NCBI GenBank assembly: GCA_012274445.1
Contig: JAAROD010000058.1
Span: 1,798,001-1,862,000 of the forward strand
DNA: 64,000 bases
Reading direction: 5' to 3'
From: Sclerotiophoma versabilis
Lineage: Eukaryota > Ascomycota > Dothideomycetes > Pleosporales > Didymellaceae
A model generated the notes under the pieces. The model made no database searches, had not been told where the DNA came from, and worked only from the letters and a program-made list of their open reading frames with translations. Of the stretch, positions 21,794 to 32,654 are shown piece by piece (positions within the stretch are counted from its first letter, which is position 1; each line of letters starts with the position of its first letter). A program made the translations under genes and the position numbers.

Positions 21794-22519
21794 ATGGCGC
21801 CCTACCCAGACACAACACCAACAGAAACCTCACTGCCGACGGTGGTAGAGGAGCCCCCAGCGGAGGATTCCGCATTACCCGGAATGAAACGCGGCATTGC
21901 AATCGGGGTGGCCTGCTCAGTTGGTATCATTATGGTCGCACTTCTTGCCTTCTTTGCGTACAGAAGGCGAAAGCAACAGGCTTCAAATACGAAGCATACT
22001 AAATTAAGTCCCGAAGAGCCCGTTGAGATGGATGCTGGAGCTTTCTGGCCCCAGGAGAAGACACGGCACGTTCAAGCCATACCATTAGAGGCTGATGCGC
22101 ATACCATACACGAGCTTGATGGGAGCGAAGTACCGGAGCTGCCAGGCCATTACGAAGGTCAAGAGCTCGCCAACAAAAAAACGCCAAGGACGTCCTATTA
22201 TGCTGGCGATGACGATGCGTATGGCGCAAAGCTCAAGCAATGGAATGAATGGAGTGTAGCGCTTGATACCGATCGTCCTCAGCGTGCTCAAGAGCGCACG
22301 CGTGACAGCTACCCATATCTGGAAATTCGGCCTGCCCGTCAAGTAACAAGTGTGTCGCCCATCGCAGCAGAAAACATGTTTAACGCACTACCGCAAAACG
22401 CTTCGTTCAGCGTATCTCCGATTGCGCCGTCGCCGCTTGAAAACGCTCATTTCACCCCACCACATGCTGGCGAAACACGTCAACAACGCTACTACGATCA
22501 AGCAAGACTATCAACGTGA
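21794..22519 (+). CDS. Single-pass membrane protein with cytoplasmic ELDG/ELPG motif
   Basis: 241 residues from ATG 21794 (good context, gccATGGCG). A short Thr/Pro/Glu-rich N-terminus is followed by a membrane segment at about 34-57 (GIAIGVACSVGIIMVALLAFF) and a stop-transfer YRRRK. The cytoplasmic tail contains HELDGSEVPELPG at about 106-118, a motif I recall from tails of many Pezizomycotina single-pass receptors (WSC/Mid2-like), then a Tyr-rich acidic region. No cleavable signal peptide is seen, so the N-terminus is probably exposed by the membrane segment itself. It is convergent with a protein of the same design (22706-23608). Function unknown; a sensor or scaffold is a guess. Confidence 0.7.
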   Translation: MAPYPDTTPTETSLPTVVEEPPAEDSALPGMKRGIAIGVACSVGIIMVALLAFFAYRRRKQQASNTKHTKLSPEEPVEMDAGAFWPQEKTRHVQAIPLEADAHTIHELDGSEVPELPGHYEGQELANKKTPRTSYYAGDDDAYGAKLKQWNEWSVALDTDRPQRAQERTRDSYPYLEIRPARQVTSVSPIAAENMFNALPQNASFSVSPIAPSPLENAHFTPPHAGETRQQRYYDQARLST

Positions 22520-22705
22520 AAAGACGTGCAAAACAAAACATAACTTTGAAAGAGGAGGAAGCAATGTGAATATACAAATAATGTGTATTGGTATCATAGA
22601 ATGCCACAAACGCCGCCGCCGCCGGCTACACCCAGCATAGAGTGTCTGCAGCCCAGTACGGCATCCCAACATAACAGCAGGCCCCAGAAGTCGTCGATCT
22701 GGTGC

Positions 22706-23608
22706 TTAAGTCTTCCTCCCCACTGCGTTATATTTTGATCGGGAGTCCAGCGTATCATTGTCCTCATCGATTGGCGGATCAGAAAACAACCGCTCGTCCT
22801 TCTTATCCACATTCCTCTGCTGCAGATCGATGGCCTCATCAACCTCATCAATCGGCGCATCCATAAATAATCTTTCACCTCCGCCCTTTCTTCCCACAGC
22901 AACAGGCAAAGCACACCCCGGCAGCTCAGCACAAAACATTTGCCCATCACCCAGTTCAGCCACAAACGTCGGGCTCTCCAATTCGCTCCACCGCCCTGGC
23001 TTATCGTCGCCCGAGACTTCCACCGGTCCACCTACACAATACGCATAGATCTCCGACTTTGGCTTTTGTGAGGCATGCTCTTCATCAGAGCTGCGGCTAG
23101 GGGTCGAGCGTATGTTTGTTCGGCGTGCATTGCGACGGCGCAGAAAGAACCATGTGCCGAATGCTGCGAGACAAACGATGAGGGCTACACCGATGCCGAT
23201 GCCTGCTGATACACCACTGCTCAATCCGTTGCCGTCGCTATTGCCATCGTTTGCAGGAGCTGCGGGGTTCAGAGCGGTTGGTGAAGCACCAGAGAGACTA
23301 TCTGCAAGCTCAGTTGCTGAGGGTGAAGGAACATTGTTTGAAGCGCTAGGGGGTCTGGAAGCTGATGGAATAGTTGTCTCAATCGCGGGTGCTGTTGTTG
23401 AACCCCCCGGCGCACTAGATACACCGCGGGTAGCAGATTCTCCTGGAAGTGGAGTAGAAGTGAGAGACACTGTCAGTTGACCTGGAGGTGTTTCGGTTGG
23501 TGGCTGACTGGGGAGTAGCGAAGAGCTCACTTCGTCGTCACGGTCATCGTCGTCCTCGATGTCCGTTGCGGTAGGAAGCGGAACTGTGGGGTCGGTTGTT
23601 GAAGTCAT
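22706..23608 (-). CDS. Single-pass membrane protein with Ser/Thr-rich N-terminal region
   Basis: 300 residues. Residues 1-125 are Ser/Thr/Pro-rich and probably O-glycosylated. A glycine-rich membrane segment (GVSAGIGIGVALIVCLAAF, about 130-150) precedes FFLRRRNARR. The cytoplasmic tail carries SPTFVAELGDGQMFCAELPG, resembling the ELxG...ELPG motif of the convergent neighbour at 21794-22519, and two related acidic blocks, ERLFMDAPIDEVDEAIDL and ERLFSDPPIDEDNDTLD, which look like an internal duplication. There is no obvious signal peptide. The topology matches WSC/Mid2-type sensors but no WSC domain is present. Function unknown. Confidence 0.7.
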   Translation of the reverse strand: MTSTTDPTVPLPTATDIEDDDDRDDEVSSSLLPSQPPTETPPGQLTVSLTSTPLPGESATRGVSSAPGGSTTAPAIETTIPSASRPPSASNNVPSPSATELADSLSGASPTALNPAAPANDGNSDGNGLSSGVSAGIGIGVALIVCLAAFGTWFFLRRRNARRTNIRSTPSRSSDEEHASQKPKSEIYAYCVGGPVEVSGDDKPGRWSELESPTFVAELGDGQMFCAELPGCALPVAVGRKGGGERLFMDAPIDEVDEAIDLQQRNVDKKDERLFSDPPIDEDNDTLDSRSKYNAVGRKT

Positions 23609-25273
23609 GTCGGACGCTCAGAGTGTCAAAAATGTTGTCTAATATGGACTGTTCAGAACGGTATGAGCTACGATGAGCAGCAGGTTCTCTCTTGGCTCTT
23701 CAGGTCCCTGCGAGAGCATGTCCACTTCTTGTACCATCACCGAAATAGAACTATCGTCCCTTGAGATGGGTACCGGTAAACTCATTTCCTCCCAAGATTT
23801 GGCACGTACGATAGCGTAGATCAAATCGCCATTTAACCCACTTTAGCAAAGTCATGATCTCGCCTGCTTTCCCATTGGTCAATCTTGAACAATGCCTCGA
23901 CGACAAGAAGAGCGACAAGACATTGGCACTTGGTCTTCAGTCTCCGCGTTTGCATCGGCCAAACACGTGCTCAGGAGGTGTATGGGCGAAGGCAGTGGAG
24001 TAAGAGCGGAAATATTGGCGTACGCGGACTTTGAAGGCTGTGTTGAGGGCAAGCCCAATGCAAATAACGTCATGCACGCCAACTGCCAATGAGACGTAAC
24101 TGACAAGAGCCCAACGAGCTCTTGACAATAAAGTCGCACGACTAGACTTGTGTTCTGTGGTTCAAATGCGGTACGAAGGTTTCAATCCGAGACATGTTCG
24201 TCATGACTGCTGAGATTTTCAAGTGGAGGCTATGCCTCTGGCTTGGCACTAGATGAAGGTACTGCTTTCATACAATGAAGTTATATGTCGTTCAATATCT
24301 TTGAAGACATAAGATCACCATGATATTAGAAGGTGTTCTGCAGCGTAGACTCAAACTCTTGGTCCTCTGATTAAGGCGCCGAAAGTGACCAAGGTTCAAG
24401 AGACGAAAGAGCTTGGCCGACGCCAACAGTTTAGAGCATTCGAGAATACCTTGTAAGAATTGAGTTTCTTAATACATTTTGGGATGCATTTACGAATTTA
24501 CGCCGTGCTCTCCTGCAGCAGATTAGTAGCATTTCCCATAATAGCCATCTAGTCTACAACGAGCACTCAGGCTAGCATTTTCCAAACGAGAATACCTGGG
24601 TATGCGGTAAAAAAGCAGTAAGAGCTTCTGCAATCCCAAGCGCGTCTTTTTAAAGAACGACACTTTGAGAACGCGCAAAGCAGGCCCTGGATGCCATCGT
24701 CGGCCACTTCCTAAGAACAGGTGGTGATCATCTCGAATGGATATGACCGTGCAAGCCTGAAAGTCGGCGTCTGGTTCTTTCAACTCAGCGGTACAAATCA
24801 GCGCCTATAGAGGGACTAACTGAATTGAGTGGAGGTGTTCAAACAACGGCACTGAGAATTCTGTTTTTCCGTGTCTAATGCGAAACCAACACCAGAAAAG
24901 CCTAATATGAGCATGCTTTAAGACATGCGCAGACTGTAGTCTTGGCACTAGGGGAGGACTCGTTATTAAGAGCTCCCTAGCTGGGCAGATTGCGCATTGA
25001 GCGGGTGTGCAAATGCAATAACAAGCGTAAACCTGTTTTCCATTGTGAGCAACCAGAAAGATACATCACAATGTGCAGTTCGAATAACAAATCGCGGTGA
25101 TTACAGCCATCGAATAAAATAAGCGCAACGGAAGCAAGAGCGGACGCACGGCAATTATGGAAAGATTAACGCCTGCATTGATTTTCATTATTTACAGTCA
25201 TGATTCACAAATACATTCTGTACAGTCCCATCATGTCCATCATGCATACCAGTAGAAGCCGACACTCGACTAC
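23609..25273. other. Intergenic region, about 1.7 kb
   Basis: Between the membrane protein gene (start 23608) and the hydrophobin 3' end. I find no frame longer than about 86 codons and no recognisable domain or long repeat. Confidence 0.45.
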
Positions 25274-25647
25274 TTAAGCAGCAGAGTGAGCCGGCGCCTC
25301 AACCTGAGGCCGAACATCGGTGCAGAGCAGCGCCTGCTCGAGGATGGGGAGTAAGCAGCACTTGGCCTGCTGGCCCCTGGCAGCGCAGACTTTGATGAAG
25401 TCGTTGATGCCGGTCGGTGTTTTGGGAGCTGTCATAAGAGTCAGCAAGTATTGCCAAGATACATCCTGAATATGTCATGATGCTAGGGTAGGGTACACAT
25501 ACGAGCTGGGCAGTCAATGACAGCAAGGTTTAGAACGCCCGTTGCGCAGCAGAGCGGAGTGCCTGATGAGCAGAGGGCAGCCTCGCGCTCCTCGAGGGGA
25601 GCGGCAAAAGCAGCGGCAGCGAGAGTGAGGACAGCAAGGTACTGCAT
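25274..25647 (-). CDS. Class II hydrophobin
   Basis: Small secreted amphipathic protein that self-assembles at air-water and surface interfaces. Exons on the minus strand are 25503-25647 and 25274-25428; the 74-nt intron has a TGCTGAC branch site. The product is 99 residues. A signal peptide (MQYLAVLTLAAAAFAAP) precedes the eight-cysteine pattern C-x6-CC-x11-C-x16-C-x8-CC-x10-C. The core reads CCATGVLNLAVIDC, then KVCAARGQQAKCCLLP and EQALLC, closely matching class II hydrophobins. The first spacing (6) is shorter than the usual 9-10. The last part of the C-terminal tail is Ala/Pro-rich (VEAPAHSAA). The intron interrupts the segment between cysteines 4 and 5. A TATA-like element lies upstream at 25765-25771. 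Confidence 0.93.
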
Positions 25648-25764
25648 TTTGATGACTGGTTTCGACGGTAGAGAAGATATTAACACGATTGGTGGATAGA
25701 GTCGTGAGTGAACCGAGAATGGATGATGTTTGATGATGCTCAAACATCGACATCCCAAAGGCCT

Positions 25765-25771
25765 CCTTATA
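25765..25771 (-). promoter_or_regulatory. TATA-like element of the hydrophobin gene
   Basis: TATAAGG on the minus strand, about 120 bp upstream of the hydrophobin ATG. This spacing would leave a 5' leader of roughly 90 nt, usual for strongly expressed fungal genes. Position and sequence are seen; function is inferred. Confidence 0.45.
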
Positions 25772-27534
25772 CGTTTCTTGATACCCTAATTCTGTCCAAG
25801 TTTTGTGCAGAAGATCGTCATCAACCTCCAGGAGTATTATACCCCAGCATGCCGATAAAGCGACGCATCCTTGTAAGCCAAGCAAATGCGAAGTGTTGGT
25901 TCGCCAGCTCGAGGCCGTGCTTCGAAAAGAGTGACGTCGATCGTGTATTTACAGCTGGCAACACCCCAGCACTTGGTCACGAATGGGTCGAGCAAGAAAC
26001 GGGAGGGCTGTTAGAGCTGTTCGTGGCTGCAAGGGTACAGGTGGAGTTTCCGAAGTGTAGGCATCTGGTAGGTGTTCTTTATAAATCGAGATCGGAGGTT
26101 CCACCTGATCAAGCGGTGATGCGATACGTGGAGGCGACTCCTACACATTATTGACGATCGTCGTAGAGAAAAAACATATTCCTTGGACTCTTTCTGGTGG
26201 ACATAATCCTCACAAGCTCGACTTCCGTTCTTCGAACAGAATATCTATACGGCATCTACTGTGAAAGTCCCGAAGAAAGGCTCAAACTCCAAGTCCAGTA
26301 GCTGTGAGGTTGCTAAGCTTTGGCAGCATTGTGTAACGCAACCGCATCATGCTTGCGTCAGTGCTCTCATCTTCGAAGGAGCTGGCTCAGGAGACATCGT
26401 GTAGAAGAGCTATTGTAGCTGCACATGTGATGCATGTTGATATGCGGGGTGGGCTAAGACAGTTTCGCGAATGAGAGGTTAACCTAGCACCATTGCTGCG
26501 TGTGGTTGAGCGTACTAAGGGTCAATCTCTTGCTTAGAGTCGACAACGGTTGCCTAGAATCACCATACCTTGTCCATGCAAAGCGCAACTGGCCAAAAGT
26601 GTTGCTTCGTGACGGCTCGATGTGGCAAAGATGTGTCAACTGCTATTGTGCTATGTGTGTAGTCGTGCAGCATGCGATAAAATAGGGGTGTCGATCTAGA
26701 ACGCAGAAAGGAGCAGAACAAATCAGGCTTGACACTAATTTCAAGGAAAACTGATTGGACAATTCTAGTGGGTGCTATGCACCAAATTGAAGGTATAATG
26801 ACCTATGAATGTCACGAAGCTTGCGACGGAGCAGAAGTTGGACCAATTACACCTCAACCTTGCAGAGCAATAGTGGTAAGTCGAATCAACTATGTGGTGT
26901 GCCTTGGCTCCTCAAGTGATGCGCAGATGCTCGACAGCTCGTTGCATCTTGGAGATGTTGTTGTGGCAAGGAGAAAGGCGCATGCACGGCCGTAGGCGTT
27001 AGCCGTTCCACTCCATGCCACTTTCCCTAATCAGGACTGAGTCTAACCTGCTTTTTTGCTCGAACATGCGTCACTCTTCATGGCAGTTGCGATCCTTGTG
27101 CTTGACAGCCTGCAACAATCCCTACACTACAGCGACACGCAGCGTCATATTCGTGCTGCGGCCAATAGATGTGGCACTTCAATCTACTTTAGTCTTGATT
27201 TCTCAATTCGCGCCCAACAGCGCGCTGGGGCGGCGGGCATTTTCCCACGCGAAGCTATACCATCGATGCTATTGACAATGCACCTCTCGAACTAGGGTCA
27301 TTTGAGCAAAGACACAGATTAGGAACCGCCAGCAGTCTATTGCCAATCCAGAACCTTTAACCGCCTCGGCGAATTGCAAGGAGCATGCAACTTTCATCAT
27401 AAGTGCAAGGAGAGATCAGCCAAGTAGGTGAAGGCTGGCGAGGAGACGTCTGAACAATAATGTAAAAATTAACGGTGGTATCGCGCTCCGAGATATGGTA
27501 CACTAAGTAAACGCCATACAATGCAATGTAATAC

Positions 27535-27561
27535 CCATGCCATGCCATGCCATGCCATGCA
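27535..27561. repeat. (CATGC)n microsatellite
   Basis: Five tandem copies of the pentamer catgc, about 50 bp beyond the 3' end of the amino acid permease. Confidence 0.8.
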
Positions 27562-27610
27562 ATCGTAAAGACTTTTAAAGACCTGCACCCAATACACCAC
27601 AAAGCAAGGC

Positions 27611-29301
27611 TCACGACTTGGAAAACTTGTTCATCATCTTCTTCCATGTCGACCTCGAGCTCTCTTCCCATGTTTCAGAGACCTCCTCGACGAACTGGCC
27701 AGTGAGAAGATCTGCCTCAGCAGGGTTGATAAGAGCGGGCCTGTACACAATCTTGTGGCCGATGTATAGAACAGCGAACAGGATCAAACTAATGTATGCA
27801 ATGAAGAAGTCCTCAACATTCCATGGCACAAATGCGGTAAAACCCTGAGTGATAGTAATCAGGGCAGTGAAACCAAGACCGTACCAGGCCATAGGAGCGC
27901 CACCCCAGGACTTGAATGGCAGGGTGTCACGGTCGATGTTCTGCGCCTTCAGTGCCCTCATGAATGCAATGTGGCAGATGCAGACGCAAGACCAGGCAAT
28001 GAATCCAGCAACGGAGACAATGTTCAAAAGCCAGTTGAAGGCCTCGGTTCCGCTAGCAGAGCAGTTCATGTAGCCGAGAAGACCCATTGCAGCTGTAATA
28101 GCGGTGGCCCAGTATGGTACACCTCTCTTTGTGGTCTTCTTGAGCAGAGCTGGTCCGCAGCCGTTCTCAGCAAGACCAACAAGAATACGGCTACCAGAGT
28201 ACACGTTCGAGCTGGCCGCAGACAGAACGACAGTCAAGAGGATAGCGTTGAAGATATCCGGAAGCGCGGAAACACCGGCGAGCTGAATGGCAATGACCAG
28301 GGGAGAAGATCCGGCATTCGTGTTACCAATGGCGATGGCTTCGTTGTCGTAGGGAACCAGAATACCAACGAAGAAGATCGTAAAAATAAACAGGGTGAAA
28401 ATACTCCAGAAGGTGTTACGAATGGCCCTAGGCATGGTAACACGGGGGTTAGCGGATTCTCCAGCACCGATAGCGCAGAGCTCGGTCCCCTGGAAAGCGA
28501 AACCGGCCTTGATCAAGACAGCCCAGAATCCAACGAACTTAGCGACAGCAACGTTATCAGCAAGGTATGGGGCAAAAGCACCAGGAGAGTCCCAGTATTT
28601 GAAGCCGATGTATCCTTGAGGTCCAACGCCGCCAGCGTTCATAATGATGGCGAAGATCCAGAAGCCAAGCAGAGCAACGACCTTGATGGAAGCGAACCAG
28701 AACTCGAACTCGCCGAAAATGTCGACGGGAAGGAAGTTGACCGCAGTAATTGGAACCCAGAAGATCGTAATGAAGATAGCGATGTTCAAATCCTGGTTCC
28801 ACCATTGGATGATAAGTCCAGCTGCTGACAGCTCCAGCGCATAGGTGATGGACCACGAAAACCAGTAAATCCATCCCATAGCAAATCCAAGACTGGGATC
28901 GACGAAACGAGAGGCGTATTGTGTAAAGGCACCGGCGATAGGGAGGTAGGTAGCCATCTCGGCGAGAGACATCATGACTGAGTAGACGAGAGTACCGACG
29001 AAGACATAGGCAAGCAGCGCGCCTGCAGGGCCAGCTGTGTTGATCGAGCTTCCACTGGCAATGAAGACACCAGTACCAACGGTTCCACCTGTAGAGAATC
29101 AGCAAGTGTAGAGTGGAATGAATGTGTGATGAACGCACCAATAGCCACAAACTGCAGATGACGACTCGAGAGCTTCCTCTTCAGCTCATCATTCTGAGGT
29201 GTCTGCTGCTTCTCGAGGTCGCTCGCCGAGTTGGCAACCGACTTGCTTGAGTGGTTGTCCACCTTGGGCGCAATGTCATCGGGTCCTTGCGTGGCGGCCA
29301 T
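27611..29301 (-). CDS. Amino acid permease, YAT family (APC superfamily)
   Basis: Plasma-membrane proton-coupled amino acid transporter. Exons on the minus strand are 29139-29301 and 27611-29088. The 50-nt intron has a TTGCTGATT branch region and splits a Gly codon inside the first helix. The product is 546 residues. A hydrophilic cytoplasmic N-terminus precedes KRKLSSRHLQFVAIGGTVGT, the diagnostic start of helix 1 (unwound GTG motif). SLAEMATYLP, ASRFVDPSLGFAMGW, FAFQGTELCAIGAGE and ASSNVYSGSRILVGLAE are further YAT hallmarks. About 12 membrane spans and a charged C-terminus (EETWEESSRSTWKK-type) fit the family length. Substrate specificity (Dip5-like or general) cannot be settled from sequence. 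No permease-linked catabolic gene lies next to it. Confidence 0.93.
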
Positions 29302-31252
29302 CTTGACGATGAGAGGAATCAGCCCTTGGTTGGGACGTGAAGTCTGGTAGACAAAAGCGTGGAGTCACTGAACTATGGGTCAAGCACGCAGTAACTGGGG
29401 AACAGATGTATTTCAATCGCGCTCGTGTGATTTTGTGGAGCCATGGTGCACCGCATCAACATCCCGAATGTCAGCCGTCGGCCAACTCCACGCGCTCTGG
29501 TCGTCGCATCGACCATCGAAATTTTCGTGATGGTCCACTTGATAGGTAAAGACCTCAACCTCGCCGCGCCGGTTGCCGAAAGTGAACCGTGACCATCTGG
29601 TGATTTGCGGCGAGCGCAAATTCTGAGCAAGGACATTATCGGTTATGAGCGGGTCGTCGCGCCCGTTCGCATGAACTTGCACGACACAGGCAAGCGCGAT
29701 GTGACCGCGCCGTATGACTGAACCCGAATGGCTGTTGGCAAGGAAAAGTCTGCACTTTAGCAACTCGTTTTCGGCTTCGTCAGTGGCGGCAGCTGGAGGG
29801 TTGGGAATAGCGGCGGCTCGTTCCTTCCCCGGGTGCTGGAAATACTGTGGCAGCTGGCTCGAGTTTTCAAGATGGAGTAGTAAGCAAGGATACCCGGCTG
29901 TAATTTAAAGCACAATTTAGATCCCCATCAGCCAATAGATATAGCTAGATCGTGTATCATACTTTAGACTAGGTAGTATTTGCTGTAATCTACTGAGTAG
30001 ACCTATTGCGCGTCATCCGCCCCACTCCAAAACTTGTACCTGCAACCGTAGTGAGCCCTTGGCATCGAATCAGAACATCACGACACCGAAGAACCTCCCC
30101 ACCAGCCTTCTCGAATACCCCACACAGACCTCGCTCGCGCCTGAGCTGACTCAGTCCATGAATGTTTCTTTTGACTAACAACTGATACCGCAGATATCGA
30201 GCGGGGAGTGTCGCTGCAGATCCTGACGGCACGAAATCTGACTCTAAAGCACTCGGGGGCCTCAGCAGAACATTGATGATATGCTGCGACATGCGCCACA
30301 AATGATCGATGTAAATCGAAATCCTGCAGAATTTTACATTGACAGCTGTCAGATAGAAAAAGGCAGCCAGACACGAGATGACCCGTAATCAATAGTTACA
30401 TTCCCATGCTACCGCTGGTTGTGACTATGCTGCCATGTAACCTTAGCCTTTAATATGGTTCTCGGCCTTCTCCAATGTAAGCCTTTTGATATGACAGGCT
30501 CAGTTCTGCTGCTCCAACAGTAACAAGGCAAACCGCAAGCATCAAGTGATCTGAGCCATTGATGCCGGTTGGCATCAGGAAAGTCAATATGACAGCAGCG
30601 AGTAGGTCGATCCCAGCAATCGACCACTCTACAGAGCTCCATATATGCCCGTCCTGCAAGCTTGCGATGCGTCAAGGTTAGAAGTTATGTTTGCCTAGAC
30701 TTTGTTGTCTCAGCCCTATGCACGTCCAGAACGTTTTGTACGACAAACAGACTGAGACATGCTCGCCTGTAGCACCCCAAGGGGACCCGTCAGGTATGGA
30801 TCCGGGGATGTCTTAGCATATGCAAGTCCAGTGTCCAAGACTAACCTTTTCGAGGCAAAGTCGGTCGCTGCATGATTCGATATGGCTCACTTGAACAATG
30901 AGGTCGAAGGTCGACATGCTACGCAATCTGACTTTGCCCCCACATGGCAGGGTCTCTCAGACTGCATGATGCCCTCCTTAGACTTCAGTTGATAATCATT
31001 GTCGCTTCTTTCTTTCGAATCGAGGCATCGGTGTGGTTGTCGACATCGGCATTACAATCATTACAGACGGGTTTGCCGAATGATATGAAACATGATAACG
31101 TCTACGGTAAAGCTAGAGACCAGTTGACCGCATCAATAGGGCATCAAAAACTCAGTCATGCCCAGCTCTCCTCGACATTAGCCTACAATAGCAGCACTCT
31201 TACACTATAGGCAAATATCATTCGCTTCTGAGAGCACCTTTAGCAGACCGAT
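29302..31252. other. Intergenic region, about 2 kb
   Basis: Probable shared 5' region of the permease (-) and the two-exon gene at 31253 (+). No convincing coding frame, repeat or RNA gene is seen. Confidence 0.4.
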
Positions 31253-32500
31253 ATGATTCCTGACGGGGTACAGAAATTGCACTGGACGCAACGGATTGCT
31301 CTAGTACGACACAATCTTCACGCAGCCCGACGAACAGGCGACTTCAGCTTCTTCAAGTCACTACAAGCGCATGCTCTCATCGAAGGCACCGACCATGTTG
31401 CTTTACTCAACCAGACACTTGGGGACAATGCAGACGGCGTCCTCTCGACGCTTGATAACCTTAATGCCGGAATTGCCTACGTCCATCAGGATGCATTCAA
31501 AGCCATCTACGACAATGCAAAGAACAACATGCACACGGGAGAAGACTCGCTGGCTAGTCGAAGATCTCTCCTCCGGGTAGACATTTTCCAGCAACGCGAT
31601 ATGGCCGATCACGCCATTGACAAAACCACCAACTCCGCCATCAACCTTATTCAAGCCCAGCCAGCCCACTGTCAAGATGCAGTGGCAAACGCCTGGATCA
31701 CCGGCGCCACAATCATGGCTGATGCTGTCTGCGTGTGCCTAAACGAAATGAACGGCCTCGAAGACCACCTCGATGACTTCATCAGCTTGGAGTACTCCTG
31801 GAACAGCATTCAGTCATCCGTTGACGCCGCCATCTCCGCACTGCGTGGTATATTTAGCCTCATGACCACAGCCTCCCAACCCGCCGCGCCCGTCAAGAAC
31901 CGCAACCTCAGCGTCTCATCAGCCTGTGGCCAGGACCACGGTGCCTCAGCAGCCACACGCGGCCGCAACTCATCAACCGCGTCGGCATTCAGCATGATTA
32001 AGCGCGCGTTCAGCGTGAGTGCGCCGTCCGGCCCACCGACGTCTAAGTCGGCGCGTAGCAGTATGAATAGTAACGGTAATCTGCCGCTGCCGGACCCGAA
32101 CGCGAGGGACTTCCGCGCAAGTATCAGCGCTGCGTGTCCGACCAAGATGCCTAACTTTGGCGATCACCCGCATACAGTATTGACGACTATCCCACCGACG
32201 CCTGCAGTCATCGACATGAGCACGCCCGATATGGGCAACCCGTTCAAGGAGAATCCGGATTACTTTGCATTTGACATGGGCAGTAGCAGGAAAAAGGAGC
32301 CTGAGCAGGGTGAAGAGGGTGAAATGTTGCACATGTAAGTCGCTGTCATGACCAGATGCTTTGGAAAAGGCTGACTTTGTGACAGTGAGGATCTCGATCC
32401 TTTGTACTCACCAGCGGTTATTGAGATGCCGCAGCCCTTGAAGCTGCGTCGTCTCTCAGAGGCTTTCGATCTGTCCAACCCTGATGGTATCACTGTTTAG
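31253..32500 (+). CDS. Uncharacterised two-exon protein, helical N-terminus and disordered C-terminus
   Basis: Not recognised. Exons 31253-32334 and 32386-32500 flank a 51-nt intron (gtaagt donor, GGCTGACTT branch, gacag acceptor), giving 398 residues. Without splicing the frame stops at once after HM, so the final 38 residues (IEDLDPLYSPAVIEM, PLKLRRLSEAFDLSNP) depend on the intron. Residues 1-200 look all-helical with conserved-type content (HWTQRIALVRHNLHAARRTG, AWITGATIMADAVCVCLNEM, LEDHLDDFISLEYSW). Residues 205-360 are Ser/Pro/Asn-rich and probably disordered. No membrane segment or signal peptide is seen. The helical part might be an interaction module; I assign no function. Confidence 0.72.
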
Positions 32501-32654
32501 TGATGTCATTCTCTTTGTGTGTTTCTAGTGCTGGCGTTTGTATTGCCCACTGCTTAGTTTTGCACCATGTACACATCATCCTTGCTAAAAATAGGGGAGT
32601 GACATCCGTGTACATATGTTGGAAGTATGTGAATAATTACAGTATTAGGTAGCA

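Larger units (their letters stand above)
25648..27610. other. Intergenic region, about 2 kb
   Basis: Includes the hydrophobin promoter. An open frame of 148 codons at 25708-26154 (+) overlaps that promoter and resembles nothing I know. A (CATGC)n array lies at 27535-27561. Nothing else can be supported. Confidence 0.4.

Noticed and set aside
25708..26154. 148-codon plus-strand frame upstream of the hydrophobin
   Set aside because: It overlaps the hydrophobin 5' region and TATA-like element on the other strand and shows no protein-like domain.
27971..28828. 285-codon plus-strand frame antisense to the amino acid permease
   Set aside because: Shadow of a well-supported 12-span transporter; the peptide has no recognisable domain.
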